Assembly: GCF_017654505.1 (NCBI RefSeq)
Contig: NC_054572.1
Span: forward strand, 1,370,864 to 1,434,863
Length of the DNA: 64,000 nt
Reading direction: 5' to 3'
Source: Polyodon spathula
Lineage: Eukaryota; Chordata; Actinopteri; Acipenseriformes; Polyodontidae
The notes under the pieces are model-generated. The model worked only from the letters and a program-made list of their open reading frames with translations. It ran no database searches and had not been told where the DNA came from. A program made the position numbers and the translations under genes. This document shows positions 60,601 to 64,000 of this stretch, in pieces. Numbering within the stretch: position 1 is the first letter of the stretch; the number at the start of each line of letters is the position of its first letter.

Positions 60601-62764
60601 GGAAGCGAACCAGGAGACGTGCTGGGGCTTCGACCAGTTCTTCGCTGGGACCATGGATATCATTCACAGAGTGGTGATCCACGTGTTCTCACTGCAGCAG
60701 GCCACACTGCACCAAATCTACATCCACGCTTACAATACGTGAGTGCTGGGCTGAGGCGTGTTGGCGCTAGTTTGTTCTGTTCATCCACGGAGTAAAAATG
60801 GGTCTTGAAACCCGTTACTTGGAGTATCATAGGTTGTGAAGATGTTTGAGGTTGTCCTTGTTAGATGTTTATAAAATCCACGCGGACACCGAAACAGTGT
60901 ATTTAGTTCTGGTAGGATTGTCTCTTTGCAGTACTGAAAGGGCTAAGTGAGTAGTAAATGAGTTTGTGAATTAGAAAGTACACCTCGGAAGTATGCCTGC
61001 CTGATTAACTTGGGTGAAGGAGAAATGCAGTCGTCTCTCTCGTTTGCCTTGACAGGGTCTCTATTTTAATGGAGGAGATTTTCAAAGTGGCGCGGATCCA
61101 TCCCAAATGCCAGCAGTACCTCTTTGATGGGCACTACTACCCCCTGGAGGCCAGCATGAAGGTGGGGAGCCTCCCCCCCACCTGCCAGGATAAGCCCCTG
61201 TTCGTGGCGAGCCTGGAGCCCGAGAAGCCAGAGAAACCTATCGGAGTGCAGTTCCGCGAACGTAAGCCAGGGGGCAACGGTGATATCACAGTGGAGGAGA
61301 GGAGACTGCACCACTCCCATTGTCATTTTAGTAGCATTCTCAACAGAACTCTCTTTGACGTTTTGTCCATGCTATTGTTGTGTAATAGATGACATATTTC
61401 ACAGCTGAATGACACATTCCTGAACATAACCTACCGTTTCTGTAGGCAAGAATTGAGCAACTTAGGGTGTGGAATACAAATAGCAATATCTTTCATTTAA
61501 TCTGTAGTTTTATTCCACGTTTAATTTAAAGACGTTGTGAACTTACTATATGGCCAACACTGTGAAGTCCTGGTTTTAATTATTTTTCTTTTCTTTGAAT
61601 TAAAGCGGAAATCCCAGTTTTTCCACCAAGGTTTGATGTTCTTGCTGATTACAGTTTGTCAAAGGTACGTGCATTCTGTACAGATAAACAGCTGGCTATT
61701 GTCTGAAGAGTCTGCACCTGTTGTCATTTACTGTTAGTCATTTCAATGCTCAATGTGAGAGTTCTGTTTCTGTGTCTTGTTCCTTTTTCTCAGTGCATAG
61801 TGAGTGCAGTACACCAGTATTTAAGAATAAGCCACTCCTTACTGAAATGGCAGGCATTGGTATTGCAGGGGTTTTACTGGCTGATGTAAGTATAGATAAA
61901 AACGTGTATGAAACACCAGCTCTATCTATATAAGAGTAACATATTTGTACTATGCATTACCATGATTTACTGTAGTTTACCACTGTTTTACCATGATTTA
62001 ACATGCATTAATTTTACTATGTCCCGGGGCTCCACTGACTGTCAAGAAAAACGTATTGATTTGATAAAACATTTTAACTTTGCATCCTAATTTTGTATAC
62101 AAACTCCTAACTAGGTATGCTTTGTGTTAACAGGGAAAATATAAAGCTGGATGTGCTACAGAAAATCAACATGCTGAACCTGATGCTGTCTTTCTGCAAG
62201 AGTACTGAGGCGAGGGTGTACAGGCTGTGAGTCACAGCACATTGTGCAACTCTGACTCCTCTTCCCCACAGCAAGCAATAAAAAAAGCAGCTCTTCCCTG
62301 TTCTACTGTAATAGTGGTAGTAGTTGCATTGCAATGACATACTTGGTTATGTACTTGGAGACCATTAATATAAAGTGGAACGGGATTGCTATTTTTACAA
62401 TAGCCGTTTCTAAAAAGCTAGAATAAAAAGCCAGTGTATACATTTTGCAGTAGCTACAAATATCTTGGCAGTGCAGCTAATAAACTCCAGTACATGTGTC
62501 CACAACACACATCATTTGTTTAGTACTCCTGTGTTTTATCATTCCTACAATTTCTTTTTTTCTGTTGGCCCCTCTGCTGCTGTCCTGCCTAATGCTATTC
62601 CGTTGAACTTTCTTTTTCAATGAAGCTGCGAGTTTTCAGTGGACACCGGTGTGCCGGAGCTCAAAGACTACCCAGAGCAGAGGAAGAAGCTGCAGCTGGT
62701 ATGTACTGTGAGGAATACCGAGTGCACCGACGTTTCCTCTTCCATTCGGAGTTTTGCATCAGCA

Positions 62765-62821
<57 letters not shown>

Positions 62822-63577
62822 TCACAGATTGACTTTTGTTAAGCACTGCAGGGGTTTCTTTTCCATTTCAGTTACAGGAAACCCTCTTGGGTTACATAAA
62901 CAGCATCCGTGACATTCAAAACAAACTGGACCGAATGAAAGCAGAGTGGTCCAAACATTCGCAAATAATAGCAGAGGATAAAACGTGAGTATAAACACAC
63001 ACACACTTGCAGGGACACTGTGGCAAAGTGGTTTGCAGTGCGCAGGAATAACACAAGACAGTGAAAGTTCAATAAAACAGCTCCTTTATTTGGCTGGGTT
63101 GCGTGTCAACAACACTTAATTTCCTAAACGGGTCCTTTCCATAACCAATCGAAGGAACAGATTGCTCTGCCACATCCCCTGAAATACCCTCCACCATACC
63201 TCCTTCAGTGGAGAGTCCAATCACGTATCCTCCAATCTGACTGACACATTGCCTACTGCATTAAGGTGATGACTTCTGGTATTGTGGCCCTGCCCCCTTC
63301 CTGGATGACCGACTTCCAACTGACCCTGGAATGAACTGTCAAACCATCCAGTCCGGGGCACACTGTTCCCTTTACACAGCGCCCTCACAGGTCGGAAGGG
63401 AGATTGTTGACTAGGATTAATTCGCTTTCTGTCACAGACACTCACGGAGACACATACTCACACGGCACCAGTTGAATTGATTCATTTTCTATTTATTTTA
63501 GTATGGCAGTGTCCACACCGATGTTAGATGAGTTACTGAGGGAAAAGGCACAGCAAATCCTTCAGACCGTTATATAA
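57575..63577 (+). CDS. ikbke: ikbke: inhibitor of NF-kappa-B kinase subunit epsilon (IKK-epsilon), 14 coding exons
   Basis: Serine/threonine kinase of the TBK1/IKK-epsilon pair, known to be recruited by adaptors (TANK, NAP1, SINTBAD, and MAVS/TRIF complexes) to phosphorylate IRF3/IRF7 and start type I interferon responses. The start [13 protein letters not shown] aligns with mammalian MQSTANYLWHTDD. The kinase has the glycine loop [17 protein letters not shown] (Lys38), HRDIKPGN (Asp137), DFG (Asp159) and activation-loop [11 protein letters not shown] with Ser174, equivalent to mammalian Ser172. A ubiquitin-like domain (about 310-390) and part of the helical scaffold/dimerisation domain follow. 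The model stops at TAA 63575-63577 after 569 residues, against 716 in human. It lies about 9.5 kb downstream of srgap2, same strand, as in mammals. IKBKE is preferred over TBK1 on sequence and on this synteny. Confidence 0.92.
57662..58379 (+). other. ikbke: ikbke intron after coding exon 1
   Basis: A 718-bp intron largely occupied by a copy of the CCTTATAA-ended miniature repeat (about 57952-58160). No exon seen. Confidence 0.75.
57952..58160. mobile_element. second copy of the CCTTATAA-ended miniature element
   Basis: Shares with 39879-40066 the interior 'gcgtagtataaccagggcaa' and the end 'cttttataaagg'. Left end is diverged so its border is approximate. Confidence 0.5.
58380..58520 (+). 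CDS. ikbke: ikbke coding exon 2 (catalytic lysine)
   Basis: Encodes [40 protein letters not shown] and LFAVEEV, residues 30-76. It contains the ATP-binding Lys38 in VAVK and the alpha-C glutamate region. Acceptor tctcag, donor gtaagc; phase 0 at both ends. Confidence 0.96.
58939..59074 (+). CDS. ikbke: ikbke coding exon 3
   Basis: Encodes [40 protein letters not shown] and VLQCV, residues 77-121 plus one base. The hinge is MEFCPGGSL. The loop before QKVLV is two residues longer than in human, which shifts later numbering by two. Acceptor cctcag, donor gtgagt. Confidence 0.95.
59220..59401 (+). CDS. ikbke: ikbke coding exon 4 (catalytic and activation loops)
   Basis: Encodes [40 protein letters not shown] and [20 protein letters not shown], residues 122-182. 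It holds the catalytic Asp137, Asn142, DFG and the activation serine 174 (codon 59375-59377). Acceptor ggcag, donor gtgagt. Confidence 0.97.
59868..60028 (+). CDS. ikbke: ikbke coding exon 5 (kinase C-lobe)
   Basis: Encodes [40 protein letters not shown] and [13 protein letters not shown], residues 183-235 plus two bases of Met236. DLWSIGVT is the C-lobe F-helix. Acceptor ccgcag, donor gtacgc. Confidence 0.96.
60329..60439 (+). CDS. ikbke: ikbke coding exon 6
   Basis: Encodes [36 protein letters not shown], residues 236-272 with split codons at both ends. It matches the IKBKE-specific TTEKPxGAIAG segment. Acceptor ctccag, donor gtgagt. Confidence 0.95.
60497..60541 (+). repeat. GCAA/GCCA tetranucleotide repeat in a 119-bp ikbke intron
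   Basis: Five gcaa-like units followed by about five gcca units, ending 17 bases before the acceptor of ikbke coding exon 7. It takes up over a third of the intron. Confidence 0.9.
60559..60738 (+). CDS. ikbke: ikbke coding exon 7 (kinase end to ubiquitin-like domain)
   Basis: Encodes [40 protein letters not shown] and [20 protein letters not shown], about residues 273-333. CWGFDQFF closes the kinase fold; HVFSLQQA begins the ubiquitin-like domain. Intron 6 before it is 119 bp and holds a GCAA/GCCA repeat. Acceptor ttacag, donor gtgagt. Confidence 0.96.
61056..61261 (+). CDS. ikbke: ikbke coding exon 8 (ubiquitin-like domain)
   Basis: Encodes [40 protein letters not shown] and a Pro/Lys-rich stretch ending VQFRE, about residues 333-401. 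QQYLFDGH corresponds to mammalian QEYLFEGH. Acceptor gacag, donor gtaagc. Confidence 0.94.
61606..61664 (+). CDS. ikbke: ikbke coding exon 9
   Basis: Encodes [20 protein letters not shown], residues 402-421, linking the ubiquitin-like and scaffold/dimerisation domains. Acceptor ttaaag is preceded by a T-rich run; donor gtacgt. Frame joins exons 8 and 10. Confidence 0.9.
61794..61885 (+). CDS. ikbke: ikbke coding exon 10 (scaffold/dimerisation domain)
   Basis: Encodes [20 protein letters not shown] then [10 protein letters not shown], residues 422-451, a helix matching the mammalian region around LARALLDGQELMFRGLHWVM by pattern. Acceptor tctcag, donor gtaagt. Confidence 0.88.
61950..62005. 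repeat. fragment related to the CCTTATAA miniature element
   Basis: Short stretch rich in 'taccatgattta' words like the interior of the family, inside the ikbke intron after coding exon 10. Could also be local low-complexity repetition. Confidence 0.3.
62134..62226 (+). CDS. ikbke: ikbke coding exon 11 (scaffold/dimerisation domain)
   Basis: Encodes [20 protein letters not shown] then [10 protein letters not shown], about residues 452-482, a predicted helix. Acceptor taacag, donor gtgagt; in frame with its neighbours. Confidence 0.86.
62626..62698 (+). CDS. ikbke: ikbke coding exon 12
   Basis: Encodes [20 protein letters not shown] then KKLQL, residues 483-507. The GVPELKD stretch parallels mammalian GTPEIQELK. 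Acceptor atgaag lacks a C before AG but follows a good T-rich run; donor gtatgt. Confidence 0.85.
62767..62818 (+). repeat. CT microsatellite in an ikbke intron
   Basis: About 26 CT units within the 173-bp intron before ikbke coding exon 13. Confidence 0.95.
62872..62984 (+). CDS. ikbke: ikbke coding exon 13 (coiled coil)
   Basis: Encodes [20 protein letters not shown] then [17 protein letters not shown], residues 508-544, a helical coiled-coil region ending in an AEDK motif like mammalian HEDR. Acceptor tttcag, donor gtgagt. Confidence 0.88.
62985..63501 (+). other. ikbke: ikbke last visible intron
   Basis: A 517-bp intron from gtgagt to attttag. Its content from about 63016 looks like an inserted repeat (AATAAA plus low complexity flanks) but I could not assign a family. 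No additional exon was recognised. Confidence 0.6.
63502..63577 (+). CDS. ikbke: ikbke last visible coding exon with in-frame stop
   Basis: Encodes [20 protein letters not shown] then LQTVI and stop TAA (63575-63577). The acceptor attttag follows a T-rich run and the frame from exon 13 is kept. The peptide is only loosely like the family, which continues for about 150 more residues to an adaptor-binding C-terminus. Either a true early end, an alternative terminal exon, or a normal exon damaged near its 3' edge. Confidence 0.6.
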
Positions 63578-64000
63578 TGTTCCTCCTAGATTTATCTACA
63601 GCTCGACCACAGGGCTTCCGTGTTTCATTGTTCTTTCAGTTTTGTTTTTATTTCTGAAGATGGAATTGTTGAGTTACTGCCAGATTTCTGAGTTTGAACC
63701 TTTCATTAAAAGAAATGACTTATAAAGACATCAAGGTCCAGAAAGGGCATTTAGTCTTTTATTGATTGGCGATCAACACGTTTGCAATGTCATTCTGTAG
63801 TCTATCTTTCTTTTGTTGTTGTAATATGCATGTAGTGTGGTTTTAGCATGCTATAAACCTTTATAAGGGTATGCTTGTTTAACACTGGGTCGGGTCTCAT
63901 TGGGTCTTATCTAGGCTGATCCTGGTCTGGCTTGGTTCAGTGTATTGCTCCTCACTGCGGTTTGCCCAATCTGTAAAGCCCTGCCAATGCTAACTGAATG
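63578..64000 (+). other. sequence after the ikbke stop, candidate short 3' UTR
   Basis: An ATTAAA poly(A) signal lies at 63705-63710, 128 bases after the TAA, which fits a terminal exon. A fragment of the CCTTATAA repeat is at about 63836-63868. No further ikbke exon was recognised before the window ends. Confidence 0.45.
63705..63710 (+). terminator. candidate poly(A) signal ATTAAA for truncated ikbke
   Basis: The common variant hexamer ATTAAA sits 128 bases after the in-frame TAA and supports, without proving, that the preceding exon can be terminal. Confidence 0.4.

Noticed and set aside
1..64000. CRISPR array, prophage, plasmid or bacterial operon
   Set aside because: No regularly spaced repeats with unique spacers, no phage or bacterial genes; spliced vertebrate genes dominate.

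Overview
This window is vertebrate genomic DNA, most likely from a ray-finned fish. Short GC-rich coding exons sit in long AT-rich introns full of microsatellites, tRNA-derived SINEs, a degenerate L2-like LINE fragment and small DNA transposons. The SINE types, moderate intron sizes and intact gene pair would suit a non-teleost fish such as a sturgeon or paddlefish, but the sequence alone does not prove the species. Nothing looks bacterial, viral or plasmid-borne.

Two genes lie on the plus strand. The first is srgap2 (SLIT-ROBO Rho GTPase-activating protein 2). Exons 2-22 are recognisable from 13122 to the stop codon at 48095. Together they encode the inverse F-BAR domain, the RhoGAP domain, the SH3 domain and a serine/proline-rich tail. 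The short first coding exon (about 22 residues) is not in the window, so bases 1-13121 are read as the end of intron 1. All 21 exon junctions keep the reading frame. With the missing first exon the protein would be about 1083 residues, close to the roughly 1070 of mammals.

A 3' UTR and intergenic stretch of about 9.5 kb follows (48096-57574). It contains several poly(A) signals, a perfect 43-bp inverted repeat at 54413-54514, and a plausible promoter and non-coding first exon for the next gene near 55.77-55.95 kb with an interferon-response-like motif.

The second gene is ikbke (IKK-epsilon), a TBK1-like innate immune kinase, with 14 coding exons from 57575 to 63577. The kinase domain is intact: Lys38, the HRD and DFG motifs, and the activation-loop serine at residue 174. 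The ubiquitin-like domain and the start of the scaffold/dimerisation domain follow. In the simplest splice model the reading frame ends at a TAA in the last visible exon, giving 569 residues, well short of the usual 710-730. Either the C-terminal adaptor-binding part is lost, or this is an alternative terminal exon and the rest lies beyond 64000.

The order srgap2-ikbke, both on the same strand, matches SRGAP2-IKBKE on human 1q32, so this is an ancient conserved neighbourhood. The two proteins have no known shared pathway: one shapes membrane protrusions through Rac1, the other phosphorylates IRF3/IRF7. Their adjacency is best read as conserved synteny. Apart from the possible ikbke truncation, the most unusual material is non-coding: the perfect inverted repeat, two families of miniature transposons (one copy just upstream of the ikbke start codon) and two further hairpins in srgap2 intron 1.
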